Positions 1-11,231 of a DNA stretch of 64,000 nt are shown piece by piece. Every line of letters starts with the position of its first letter. Within the stretch, counting starts at the first letter, position 1. The stretch covers positions 147,078,729 through 147,142,728 of the forward strand of contig JAVHZZ010000004.1 in assembly GCA_036250195.1 (NCBI GenBank), written 5' to 3'. Under the pieces are notes generated by a model. It worked only from the letters and a program-made list of their open reading frames with translations, had not been told where the DNA came from and did no database searches. A program made the translations under genes and the position numbers. Source of the stretch: Mixophyes australis. Lineage: Eukaryota > Chordata > Amphibia > Anura > Limnodynastidae.

Positions 1-510
1 GATCATAGGCTAGTTCAAACTAAAGAATCCAAAGGTGGGGGTCATCTCTCCAGGGGATGTGCTCCGATCTTCCTGCCAAGACTCCAGTTTTAACTAGTCC
101 ATTAGCAATTTATAGTTAGTATCACATTAAAGGTTTATTCCCTAACATCAATAACTCGAGTATACAATGTGCAATCTCTTGGCCGAATGAACCGGACAGC
201 TGCTGATGAATAGGGGATTAAAATAATACCAGACATGACACCTTTCCTTTAACCTGAATCATATGTTTTACTAACATGCATATAACTTATAATATTACAC
301 ATAAATACAACTATATTTCGACATAAATAACTATGTGTTGCATCTACAATTAATGTGTACTAATTACAAATGTGTGTGTTGCCACGCGTTGCGGCTGGAT
401 ATGCCCTTCCACGCCGCAGCGTGCTCTACGCATATTTTCAGACAAAGACAACCAAGTTTGCTAGATATTAATTGAAATTACTTTATCCAATTTGCTGACT
501 TCGACACTAC
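1..510. other. unclassified flank upstream of the composite Penelope element
   Basis: AT-rich sequence with no reading frame, tRNA-like fold or repeat that I recognise. A short GC-rich patch near 380-430 with CACGCG and CGCAGCGTG is the only contrast. I take this as the pre-insertion flank of the element that begins around 511-528. Confidence 0.4.
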
Positions 511-528
511 ATTCATTAAAACTTTATA
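511..528 (+). repeat. candidate left target-site duplication of the composite PLE
   Basis: ATTCATTAAAACTTTATA here matches ATTCGTTAAACCTTCATA at 8147-8164 at 15 of 18 positions. The two sit just outside the left edge of the inverted copy and just outside the right LTR-like repeat. This is what one insertion of the whole composite would leave. The match is imperfect and AT-rich, so chance is possible. Confidence 0.4.
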
Positions 529-1344
529 AACAAAAAACACTAGCGCAAAGTATGACCTGAGTAAAGGCAGAAAATAGGATATGGAAGTGGTGAATGAGAA
601 TATAGCCAAAAAATAGATATTAATAAAAATAGAATCAATTGGAATTTATATGAAAATATAAAAACACATAATAACCAGTGCACTGGTATAGAAACATATA
701 ATGTGACATTAATGACCAAACATAATTCATACCATGATCATATAGGTTGACTGACTGGATAGCTGCAACCGTATTGTAGCATGCAGTCCGGTGTGACCGG
801 AGTGCATGCAAATGAAAAGCAATATCTGAATATAAAAAATAGATCAAACAAATAGTAGATTAAAAAGCGAAACCTCTGTCGGCATATAGAAGAGAGTCAC
901 TCATAGGATTGATACAATAAGTTTCAGAGAGGTACTTGTGTGGAACCAAGTAAAAATAAAACATAAACAATCCTTAAAAAAGGGTAGTGTATCAGCGCAG
1001 TAAATTCTTGGTTAATTGTATCGGGTTCATATGTTACAAGTAAAATCCGAAGAGGTAGAAATGTGGGACGGAATCTCACTCACCCGTACAATCTGTCCAT
1101 AATATGTTGGAAGAAGGTCTTACCAGTGCTGTACTGGCGTCCGATGGCGATTTTTGCCTGGCTGGTAGCTGTCCAGTATAAATTATCCTCTCAATGAGCT
1201 CCCCAGCGGGCGGGTTAATGTCACGCTCATCTGTGTAGTCGCGCATGCGCGGATGGATCCTGTTTGTCTAGATGTATAAGAACGAGCTCGTTGATGCAAT
1301 TATAGTGTGAATAAATCAGGATAAAGGTTGAAATAAAGATGGGG

Positions 1345-1395
1345 GCCTAAAGCCAACGCGTTTCACCCGTCATGTGGGCTTCCTCAGGGCAGTGT
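1345..1395 (-). ncRNA. hammerhead-ribozyme-like motif in the inverted PLE copy
   Basis: On the minus strand a CTGAGGA core (1381-1387) is followed by a GCCC/GGGT stem with an ACATGAC loop, then GAAA and the palindrome ACGCGT (1356-1361), then TGGC. GCC just before CTGAGGA (1388-1390) can pair with GGC after the predicted cleavage site, giving helix I. An extra A between the core and helix II departs from the consensus. The self-complementary ACGCGT would give helix III only in a dimer. Hammerhead motifs are reported in PLE terminal regions. Activity is inference. Confidence 0.5.
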
Positions 1396-1657
1396 AGTAA
1401 TGTTCACTAATAAAGTTCCGTTATAAATCCTCTTACGTTTGGAGGCGTGGTTTGAAGTCATGTGAGTTTTGCAGCTGACTGGAGTTGTTTGAAAGCAGCT
1501 GATTCATGTTCAATAGGAGAACTTGAAAACTGGTCACAAATAGTTATTTGTTAATAAAATCATGATTGGTCATAAACAGAGGTTAATAAAAATATATATA
1601 AGGCAAAGAGAAAGGAGAGATAAAAGAAAAGAAAAGAGATATTAAAATATGTGTTAT

Positions 1658-3290
1658 TTAAATGTGTAAAAAGGAGCCTAGATCTAGATCTAAATTCAAG
1701 CCTTTTGGAGTCAGTGTATTCAAATTATATATCCAACGGGTTTCTTCTTTTGCTATTTCCGCTAAATAATTTCCTCCTCTCCAGGATTTTTCCACCTTTT
1801 TTATTCCAATGAATCTCAGTCCTGTGGGGTCTTTAGCATGTGCATTAAGGAAGTGATCTGGTACGCTGTGAGTGGTTAATCTTTTTTTCACATTTCTAAT
1901 GTGTTCTGCTATCCTGCATTTTAAATTACGAATAGTCCTTCCAACGTACTGAGTTCCACAAGGGAATTCAAGTAGATATATCACTCCTTTACTATTGCAC
2001 ATCATTTTTTCTTTAATTGTATACACTTTGTTATTATAATTTGATTTAAATTGTGTTATCGGTTTCATGCATGTAGATTTGCTTGATCTGCATGCTTGAC
2101 AGGTTATACAGTAGTAGAACCCAGGATTATTTTCACCCATCCAAGTTCCTATTGTATTGTCTTTTTCTGTTGATTTAAGAGCACTTTTCCCTAGTTTGTT
2201 CTTTGGATTGTTTGCTTTTTTGAAAATGATTTTAGGTTTCTTAGTCAAACATGTTGCAAATTTTTCGTCCTGTAGTAATATAGGCCAGTGTTTTATTAAA
2301 ATCTTGAATGTGTATCTCTAAATCTAAAAAAATTAACTTTTTCTTGACTGTAGGTGGCAGTAAAATGGAGATTAATGTTATTAGAATTGATGAATGCAAT
2401 GAAATTCTTCAATGATATAACGTCCCCTGTCCAAATGCAGAGGACGTCATCTAGTATCTCCTCCATGTGTGGATATATGATCGGAAAGGGTTATTACTCC
2501 AAATGTTGTGATTTTCCCACTCCGCCACAAACAGGATCGCGTAACTAGGGGCAAATTTGGTCCCCATTGCAGTGCCACAAACCTGTCTGTAGCTGGTGTC
2601 CTGAAACCAGAAATAGTTGTGTTCTAGTATAAATTGAATCGCATCTATCAAAAAAGTTATTTGTTCTGATTTTATATCAGAGCTATTGGATAGTATTGAT
2701 TGTAAATATTCGCAGCCATCTTTATGATCTATCACTGAATAAAGAGAAGTGATATCGCATGTCATTAATACGAAATGTGGTTCCCAATTTATATTGCTGA
2801 TGAGTTGTAATACTTGATTTGTATCTTTAAGGTAACTTGTTTGAGTGACAACAACTGGCTGGAGAAACTTGTCTATATATTCTGAAAGGTTTGAAGTGAG
2901 ACTATTTATGCTTGAGATAATAGGCCTGCCTGGAGGGTTTTTCTGATCCTTATGAATTTTTGGAAGGAAGTAGAATACCGGTAGTCTTGGATTTTTAGTT
3001 AGTATGTAATCATATTCTTTTTTATTTAAGATGTTCTTCAAATGTGCCTCTTTTAGAAGTGTTTCTAACTCCTGTTTGTACCCATCTAAAGGGTCTTTAT
3101 GGAGAATTTCATAGGTGGTGGTATCTTCAAGTAATCTATGAGCTTCCTTTAGATAGTCAGTAGTGTCCATAAGGACAATACCCCTTCCCTTTATCCGCAG
3201 GTTTTATTATCACATCCTGCAATTTTTGGAGTTGTCCCAATGCTGTTCTTTCGTCACCAGATAAATTGTGATAATGCGTTTTTACCTGGA
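1658..3290 (-). pseudogene. Penelope-like RT plus GIY-YIG endonuclease, fragment
   Basis: Two reading frames remain. The upstream one (3170-2451, 239 residues) covers the middle of the reverse transcriptase: the GRPIIS motif, motif A as CDITSLYSVIDH, and motif B as GTAMGTKFAPSYA. It stops exactly where motif C (YIDD in the plus copy) should follow, because one A is missing near 2455. The downstream frame (2248-1658, 196 residues) holds a Cys-rich segment, then GVIYLLEFPCGTQYVGRT, the GIY-YIG signature. Between them about 350 bp are deleted. The fragment lacks the N-terminal third of the protein and cannot be functional. It preserves bases that the plus copy has lost, which helps to date the lesions. 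Confidence 0.85.
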
Positions 3291-3292
3291 TT

Positions 3293-3403
3293 CATACTTT
3301 GCACTAGTGTTTTTTGTTTATATTGTTGTAGGGGTGGGACATCCCCTGTTACTCTGTGCAGCATTGTAGACCTTTTCCTAGAGCAGCGCCATTTGAGCTT
3401 TTG
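3293..3403 (+). repeat. left LTR-like terminal repeat of the PLE
   Basis: Direct repeat of 8033-8143, 111 bp, differing by eye at 2 positions. Both copies end GAGCTTTTG and then diverge, so the end is sharp. Partial terminal repeats (pLTRs) of this kind are typical of Penelope-like elements. Confidence 0.85.
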
Positions 3404-3499
3404 ATTATTTTATACTAACTGGGCTACTATAACCCAGTATTTGTCCCATACATTTGTGCAGCAGCTCACGATTGTCTTTCAAAATAATTTTTCTTTTGT

Positions 3500-6400
3500 A
3501 TGCACATCATGAATAGCACAAGAAATTCTAGACAAATCAAGCTAGATAATATATTTCTTAATAAAGATAACTTACAATTACCTATTCAATCCTCGGTTAA
3601 TGAAGACACTTTTTGTGCCCATTTCCTAAGGTACGAGAAATTATTAATAAGCGAAATAAAACAATGGTGGGAAAGCTCCACCCTCTCGAAATATCTAGTA
3701 AATAAACTAATTCCTAGGGGTCTAAGAATCTCCAAACCCCCTGCCTTTGGAACAGACAACCATATATTTTTACAAAAATGGAACACCATTTTAGAGACTT
3801 GCTCTTTTCAGTTAATGGAACTTATTATTGCAGAACGGCAAACATCTCTATCTGGTATTGATGCAGAAATAGAATCTATCAAAATGAAATTACATTCAGT
3901 CAAACATTTGGAAGACTATAAAAACTTGGAACAACTCACTTTTGATAGAATAAATAAGATAGAAGAGAAAATTATTGAAACTAAACAACGTAAAATTTTA
4001 AGAGATATTGATGACTCCAAGAAAGGATTCTATATAGATCAATCACAAAAACCTAGAAGATACAAAGCTCCCAATATCAACAATAGAAATCCTCATCATC
4101 ATAATGTCAGAACCCCATTATCATCACAGAAGCCTCGCAATAATTATACGAGACAAAATATGGGAACAGGTTCTAAGATCCCTTTAATAAAAGAAGTTCC
4201 AAAATATCAAAACACAAGAACTTATAAACCTTTCAACCCAATACATTTTACCATTCCCAACAAACACCCTTTCTCACATGCTAATATAGCAACCAGAAGC
4301 TTCAATAGGGGTGCAAAACAGATGGAAATTGACACTCTCTCTTCCAAATCCATTCTGTTAAGTAAAATTGAAAATTACAAACATCCCAGTTCCACTATGC
4401 AAACAAATCTGGAAACAGATCCTGAGCAATGTATGGCTGAATTTTTACAATTGGCAGAAAAGAAGAAGACAATTCTCTTCTTTTTTTAGGAATGCAGACA
4501 GACACTGCTACACCAGTGGGAAGTCCACAGAAAAAAGAAAACATTCATCAATCTGCATACCTAAAAATAAAATATCAAAGGGAAGAAGACGTGGGAAACA
4601 AGGATTGGGAACTAGTGGGAGCAAAACCAAAAACAAAGAGATAAAACCAACAGGAATATTTAATTTGAGCAGTTTAAATTTGACTACTCCACAAATTAAG
4701 GTCCTGAATAAAGGTCTCAAATTTGCACCCAGCAATAGTCTAGACAAATTTGGAGTATATATTGACTTGCAAAAGTTCATAAGAAAAATCACCGTAAAGA
4801 AATTTTTGGTCCAAAAAAAATGCACTACTCCCATTGTAAAGGAACTTCCACCCATTTTTAAACAAACTGAACTTAAACCCAAATCCACCTTCTTCCCTTA
4901 TAACATCAAAGGTCTGTTTATAGAGGCGTTCCAAAAAATGGTTGAGAACGATCTTGAAAAACTGAATCCAGGTAAAATGCATTATCACAATTTATCTGGT
5001 GACGAAAGAACAGCATTGGGACAACTCCAAAAATTGCAGGATGTGATAATAAAACCTGCGGATAAGGGAGGGGGTATTGTCCTTATGGACACTACTGACT
5101 ATCTAAAGGAAGCTCATAGATTACTTGAAGATACCACCACCTATGAAATTCTCCATTATGACCCTTTAGATGGGTACAAACAAGAGTTAGAAACACTTCT
5201 AAAAGAGGCTCATTTGAAGAACATCTTAAATAAAAAAGAATATGATTACATACTAACTAAAAATCCAAGACTACCGGTATTCTACTTCCTTCCAAAAATT
5301 CATAAGGATCAGAAAAACCCTCCAGGCAGGCCTATTATCTCAGGCATAAATAGTCTCACTTCAAACCTTTCAGAATATATAGACAAGTTTCTCCAGCCAG
5401 TTGTTGTCACTCAAACAAGTTACCTTAAAGATACAAATCAAGTATTACAACTCATCAGCAATATAAATTGGGAACACATTTCGTATTAATGACATGCGAT
5501 ATCACTTCTCTTCATTCAGTGATAAATCATAAAGATGGCTGCGAATATTTACAATCAATACTATCCAATAGCTCTGATATAAAATCAGAACAAATAACTT
5601 TTTTGGTAGATGCGATTCAATTTATACTAGAACACAACTATTTCTGGTTTCAGTACACCGCTACAGACAGGTTCGTGGCACTGCGATGGGGACCAAATTT
5701 GCCCCTAGTTACGCGATCCTGTTTGTGGCGGAGTGGGAAAATCACAACATTTGGAGTAATAACCCTTTCCGATCATATATCCACACATGGAGGAGATACA
5801 TAGATGACGTCCTCTGCATTTGGACAGGGGATGTTACATCATTGAAAGATTTCATTGCATTCATCAATTCTAATAACATTAATCTCCATTTTACTGCCAC
5901 CTACAGTCAAGAAAAAGTAAATTTTTTAGATTTAGAGATACACATTCAAGATAATCAGGTTATTTCCAAAACATATATCAAAGAAGTAGACAGTAACACC
6001 TTTATTCCGCGAACTAGTAACCATCATCCGCTGTGACTTAAAAACATTCCAAGCGGACAATTTCGGCGCCTCAGAAGAAACTGTTTAAAAGTAGAAGACT
6101 ACACTGAGCAAGCCAATAATATGAAAATAAGATTTGTTGAAAGAAACTATATTGAGCAAGAAGTAAATACTCAGTTAGAAACTATTAAGAAGATAGAGAG
6201 AAAAACATTATTGATCCCTATAAGCAAGGAACCAGCTATATCGGACAAGGACGTACTTTTCATTACAAGATTTACTAATCAAGCTAAAAATCTGGAAAAT
6301 TTTTTAATAAAACACTGGCCTATATTACTACAAGACGAAAAATTAGAAACATGTTTGACTAAGAAACCTAAAATTATTTTCAAAAAAGCAAACAATCTGA

Positions 6401-7005
6401 AGAACAAACTAGGGAAAAGTGCTCTTAAATCAACAGAAAAAGACAATACAATAGGAACTTGGATGGGTGAAAATAATCCTGGGTTCTACTACTGTATGAA
6501 CTGTCAAGCATGCAGATCAAGCAAATCTACATGCATGAAACCGATAACACAATTTAAATCAAATTATAATAACAAAGTGTATACAATTAAAGAAAAAATT
6601 ATGTGCAATAGTAAAGGAGTGATATATCTACTTGAATTCCCTTGTGGAACTCAGTACGTTGGAAGGACTATTCGTAATTTAAAATGCAGATTAGCAGAAC
6701 ACATTAGAAATGTGAAAAAAGGATTAACCACTCACAGCGTACCAGATCACTTCCTTAATGTACATGCTAAAGACCCCACAGGACTGAGATTCATTGGAAT
6801 AAAAAAGGTGGAAAAATCCTGGAGAGGAGGAAATTATTTAGCGGTAATAGCAAAAGAAGAAACCCGTTGGATATATAATTTGAATACACTGACTCCAAAA
6901 GGCTTGAATTTAGATCTAGATCTAGGCTCCTTTTTACACATTTTTATATCTCTTTTCTTTTATTTTATGTCTCCTTTCTCTTTGCCTTATATATATTTTT
7001 ATTAA
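3500..7005 (+). pseudogene. Penelope-like polyprotein (N-terminal domain, RT, GIY-YIG), broken
   Basis: The frame runs in five pieces: 3500-4489, 4368-5489, 5468-5803, 5686-6036 and 6121-7005. The N-terminal 329 residues include a charged, probably coiled-coil stretch (about residues 110-170) and a basic tail. RT signatures are GRPIIS, motif A CDITSLHSVINH, motif B MGTKFAPSYA and motif C RRYIDDVLC. The C-terminal part has a CMNCQAC cluster, then GVIYLLEFPCGTQYVGRT (GIY-YIG). Lesions: a frameshift in the T run near 4480; one C lost near 5472 and one A lost near 5660, both still present in the inverted copy; and an in-frame TGA at 6034, probably from a Trp codon, between RT and nuclease. The protein would copy RNA at nuclease-nicked chromosomal sites. 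This copy is dead. Confidence 0.88.
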
Positions 7006-7191
7006 CCTCTGTTTATGACCAATCATGATTTTATTAACAAATAACTATTTGTGACCAGTTTTCAAGTTCACCTTTAGAACATGAATCAGCTGCTATCAAA
7101 CAACTCCAATCAGCTGCAAAACTCACATGACTTCAAACCACGCCTCCAAACGTAAGAGGATTTATAACGGAACTTTATCAGTGAACATTAC

Positions 7192-7240
7192 TACACTGCC
7201 CTGAGGAAGCCCGCATGACGGGTGAAACGCGTTGATTTAG
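7192..7240 (+). ncRNA. hammerhead-ribozyme-like motif in the PLE 3' region
   Basis: CTGAGGA (7201-7207) is followed by a GCCCG/CGGGT stem (7209-7213 with 7219-7223, loop CATGA), GAAA (7224-7227) and ACGCGT (7227-7232), with UU then G as predicted cleavage context. Compared with the inverted copy the helix I strand after the site reads GAT instead of GGC, so this copy has lost helix I pairing. The unpaired A at 7208 is atypical. The motif lies upstream of, not inside, the 111-bp terminal repeat. Confidence 0.5.
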
Positions 7241-8032
7241 GCCCCCATCTTTATTTCAACCTTTATCCTGATTTATTCCCACTATAATTGCATCAACGAG
7301 CTCGTTCTTATACATCTAGACAAACAGGATCCATCCGCGCATGCGCGACTACACAGATGAGCGTGACATTTACCCGCCCGGTGGGGAGCTCATTGAGAGG
7401 ATAATTTATACCAGACAGCTACCAGCCAGGCGAAAATCGCCATCGGACGCCAGTACAGCACTGGTAAGACCTTCTTCTAAAATATTATGGACAGATTGTC
7501 CGGGTGAGTGAGATTCCGTCCCACATTTCTACCTCTTCGGATTTTACTTGTAACATATGAACCCGATACAATTAACCAAGAATTTACTGCTCTGATATAC
7601 TACCCTTTTTTAAGGATTGTTTATGTTTTATTTTTACTTGGTTCCACACAAGTACCTCTCTGAAACTTATTGTATCAATCCTATGAGTGACTCTCTTCTA
7701 TATGCCGACAGAGGTTTCGCTTTTTAATCTACTATTTGTTTGATCTATTTTTTATATTCAGATATTGCTTTTCATTTGCATGCACTCCGGTCACACCAGA
7801 CTGCATGCTACAATACGGTTGCAGCTATCCAGTCAGTCAACCTATATGATCATGGTATGAATCATGTTTGGTCATTAATGTCACATTATATGTTTCTATA
7901 CCAGTGCACTGGTTATTATGTGTTTTTATATTTTCATATAAATTCCAATTGATTCTATTTTTATTAATATCTATTTTTTGGCTATATTCTCATTCACCAC
8001 TTCCATATCCTATTTTCTGCCTTTACTCAGGT

Positions 8033-8143
8033 CATACTTTGCGCTAGTGTTTTTTGTTTATATTGTTGTAGGGGTGGGACATCCCCTGTTACTCTGTGCA
8101 GCATTGTAGACTTTTTCCTAGAGCAGCGCCATTTGAGCTTTTG
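8033..8143 (+). repeat. right LTR-like terminal repeat of the PLE
   Basis: Second copy of the 111-bp repeat. The part of it inverted at 525-555 marks where the minus copy stops within the repeat. The candidate target duplication at 8147-8164 follows after three bases. Confidence 0.85.
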
Positions 8144-8164
8144 CATATTCGTTAAACCTTCATA

Positions 8165-9987
8165 ATCTTATCTAATGCATAATTTGAACAATAGATTTTA
8201 CAAGTCATATATAGTGGAAAATATGTTTAATTATCGCATACTATAGCAATTCATTAAAAAAAAGGCAGGTCAAGATTGGACAGAAATTCCTAATGATGGA
8301 ATTTGTTAGTTTTACGTTATTAATTTTTAACCCCATTTGACCCCAAAATAACATATTATTTTGAAGCTGTGACTCATTGAATATTGCCTATATAGGCAAT
8401 ATTTTGTATTCCAGAGAATATAGGAGATTTCTCTCCACATTATTATTTTTACAACAACCATTTAGATGATTTGAATGTAAATTTAAGTCACTACAATCAC
8501 ACTTCTCACTTATCATTTTAATATTTCGCTTATGTAGAATACACAAATTGTAGTTAATCAACAATAAAGATATGAATTTTATATAGACTAAACTATAAAG
8601 TGCCCCATTTGAAACACCTTTCCTTTTTTGTGTTTGTGTATATACATTACTGTTTGAGGGTAAACCACCTACACATGGAATTGATGGTTATTATTTCCAT
8701 GGTAGAGAGTATACAGGGCAAAATTAATATTGTCCCCAATGGAGCTGCAGCTTGAGGTCACTTCTCACAAACAGCTGCATGAGCAACTGTGATTGTTTTT
8801 ATCTTGTTCTAAGACTAAAGTGAATGATCCCAACTGGGCGTAGGAGAATTGCTCTGTCCTGGGTTACACCGGGTACCAATGTTCACTAGCCCTCCCTGTT
8901 TGAGGTACAGAGTGCAGCTCCTCCTTCATGTAATGTCATACCCTGACGCCACACTGTGTGAAGGAATGAATGGTTTGTGGGAAACACTCCAGGTGGTCGA
9001 TGCATCCCTGCCACTCCTCACCTGTAAGGTATGCGCAGAGTCACTCTGTGTGGTAGGGAGATCTAGCGATTGCAAGCATGACCGTGAAAACCGTTGAGAT
9101 GGGAATTGGTCTTGTACTAGGGAATAGAGAAGCCAAAGAGCACCAAGCTCTGTAGGGGAGGCTGTGGAGGGTTTTAGCACAGGCCCTGGGTTGAAGAAGA
9201 TCATTGCAGCAGGTTTGGTCTCATCTGTGGCCAGTAGAAGGTCAGGTGGAGAAGAAATAAGCAGGGGAATAACGGGGTTGGGGTATGTGTGCTTGGGGTG
9301 GGCAGCAGTGCTGTTGTGCTCAGAGATTTGACAAGTTTTAGAAGACATTTTATACTGTTTTGGAGGACTTTCAAAATACTGACATGCAGGAGGGATTATC
9401 AGAGGCAAATTGGAACAGGGGATGATGTTGCTGGGGGATTGGTCAGAAGTACTGGGTGACCATGCAATGTGAGTTATGTTACAGAGGGAGGTAGACTTAA
9501 GAAGTCATAAGTGTGAAATCAGCTCAAAGTGTGAAGATAGAGTGTTAAGGGGACCTGGGTTTCAAGGAAAGGCAGTAACTGGGTTGATTAGGTAGAAGCA
9601 AAATTGGGGTCACAGGACATAACTATGGGGGAGGGAGGTAGAATGAGTTTGTTTGTTTTCTAAAGAAGAATATGATGCTCAGGGAGGACATGGCCCCAGA
9701 GCAAAGTTCCTAGACGTGACACAGAAATATCTTGCACGAGTGAACTTTTGATCTATTAGAGCATCACACAGTTATTAGGAGGGCAGAAGAGTTGTATTCA
9801 AGCTTTAGGGATTTATTAAGTTAGAGGGAGATGTGACAGAGAGGTAAGCCAGAAGGACAAAGGGAGTCAATGAATGTGGTTTTCTCTATGAAAGGTACTC
9901 AGGAGGCTACTAGAGAGGATGAGTGTCAATAGAAGTTAATGGTAGTGAATTGAATATATAGATAGGGAAATATCACCACAGACATAT
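8165..9987. other. unclassified non-coding stretch
   Basis: No reading frame with recognisable domains, no splice-flanked exon and no terminal repeats found by eye. The frames at 8849-9097 (plus) and 8926-9408 (minus) overlap each other and look like chance. Confidence 0.4.
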
Positions 9988-10219
9988 GGATGCACTAACA
10001 ATGAGCGGGCTCAGATTATCGCAATCGGAGCCCACCAGAAGAGTGCGGATCCGAGGGCGATCCGAGCACTGTTCGGGTATTTCCGGTGGAGAGAAACAAT
10101 GAAAACGAGGCTCTGACTCCAAATCCCGCCGTCGGATCTCGCGATACTCGGATTCTATAAATTCCCCGCTTGCCGCCGCTATCTTCAGTCGGGCATTGAT
10201 CAGGGTAGCGTGAGGTTGG

Positions 10220-10378
10220 GTTTTTAGTGGTGCTGTGTCCTTCTCCTCTGTCCTGCTGAGTCCAGTGGTGCTTTGTCCTGTGCTCTGTCCTGCTGAGTCC
10301 AGTGGTGCTTTGTCCAGTGCTCTGTCCTGCTGAGTCCAGTGGTGCTGTGTCCTGTGCTCTGTCCTGCTAAGTCCATTG
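10220..10378 (+). repeat. 37-bp tandem array inside hAT-like copy 1
   Basis: CTGAGTCCAGTGGTGCT recurs at 37-bp steps (about 10256, 10293, 10330), flanked by degenerate units. A related CTGTG-rich array lies at the same relative place in copy 2 (about 36530-36725). Confidence 0.75.
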
Positions 10379-10490
10379 TTATAAAAAAATTCTAAAAAAA
10401 TTATACAAAAATTCTAAAAAAATTATACAAAAATTATACAAAAATAATAAAAAAAAAATATAATTTTTTTTTAAAAAAAGTATAAAAAAA

Positions 10491-10680
10491 TTAGTACTGC
10501 AATATTAAACTACGTTCACTGTTCCTGCAGTCCAGAAATATTAGTACTGCAATATTAAACTACATTCACTGTTCCTGCAGTCCAGAAATATTAGTACTGC
10601 AATATTTAACTACGTTCACTGTACCTGCAGTCCAGAAATATTAGTACTGCAATATTTCACTACGTTCACTGTTCCAATCT
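10491..10680 (+). repeat. 50-bp tandem array inside hAT-like copy 1
   Basis: TTAGTACTGCAATATT recurs exactly every 50 bp at 10491, 10541, 10591 and 10641. The homologous array in copy 2 has a 48-bp period and about seven units, so the array has changed in unit and number between copies. Confidence 0.85.
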
Positions 10681-11139
10681 TGCACCTCTTTTTTTTGCCA
10701 TTATGTGCTCTGTGGGGCCTAGTTTTTCAAACTGCCATCCTGTCTGCCACTGCAGTGCCACTACTAGATGGGCCACGTGTTTGTGCCGCCCACTTGTGTC
10801 GCTTAGCTTAGACATCCAGCTACCTCGGTGCAACCTTTTGGCCTAAAAACAATATTGTGAGGTGTGAGGTGTTCAGAATAGACTGGAAATTAGTGGAAAT
10901 GATTGTTATTGAATGTTATTGAGGTTAATAATAGCGTAGGAGTGAAAAAAAAACAAAAAACTGGTTTTTAGCACTTTTTATGCTTTTTTTAAAAAAAATC
11001 AGAACCCAAAACCCTAAATCAGAACCAAAACCTTGAGTGGGGTGTTTTGGCAAAACCAATCAGAACCCAAAACCTCAAGCTAATCAGAACCCAAAACACA
11101 AAACACTAAAAGTGGCCGGTGCACACCCCTAGGATGCAC

Positions 11140-11199
11140 TAGCGGGTGCACAAAACAAAACCAGCTTCTGTTTCAGCGTTTTTGAATCATTATTCACAC

Positions 11200-11231
<32 letters not shown>

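Larger units (their letters stand above)
525..3292 (-). mobile_element. Penelope-like element, inverted 3' partial copy
   Basis: The reverse complement matches the 3' part of the plus copy from about 4967 to 8060: RT core, GIY-YIG domain, 3' UTR and the beginning of the LTR-like repeat. Relative to that copy it lacks about 350 bp between the RT and the GIY-YIG region (junction near 2310-2320; the missing part corresponds to about 5950-6300). At 3288-3296 it abuts the first LTR-like repeat of the plus copy, so the two are back to back with no spacer. Inverted 5'-truncated copies attached to a main copy are a known feature of Penelope-like elements. Confidence 0.85.
3293..8143 (+). mobile_element. 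Penelope-like retroelement, near full length
   Basis: A 4.85-kb element that begins and ends with the same 111-bp repeat (3293-3403 and 8033-8143). It encodes one polyprotein-like frame (3500-7005, broken) with an N-terminal domain, RT and GIY-YIG nuclease, followed by a 1-kb 3' region with a hammerhead-like motif. Short LTR-like terminal repeats, a C-terminal GIY-YIG domain and the RT motif spacing identify a Penelope-like element rather than a LINE or true LTR element. I do not assign it to a named clade. Confidence 0.88.
9996..11131 (+). mobile_element. hAT-like non-autonomous element, family A copy 1
   Basis: Flanked by a perfect 8-bp duplication GGATGCAC (9988-9995 and 11132-11139). It begins TAACAATGAGC and ends GTGCACACCCCTA, short imperfect inverted ends of the TARRRATGNGC type. 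An 8-bp duplication points to the hAT superfamily. It carries a GC-rich 5' part, two tandem arrays, and a 3' part full of CAAAACC-type repeats. A second copy at 36318-38377 shares both ends and the order of parts. No transposase frame remains. Confidence 0.85.

Noticed and set aside
635..847. matching 70-residue frames at 635-847 (minus) and 7740-7952 (plus)
   Set aside because: They are two copies of the PLE 3' UTR; conservation is due to shared descent of the element and the frame lies after the real stop and shows no domain.
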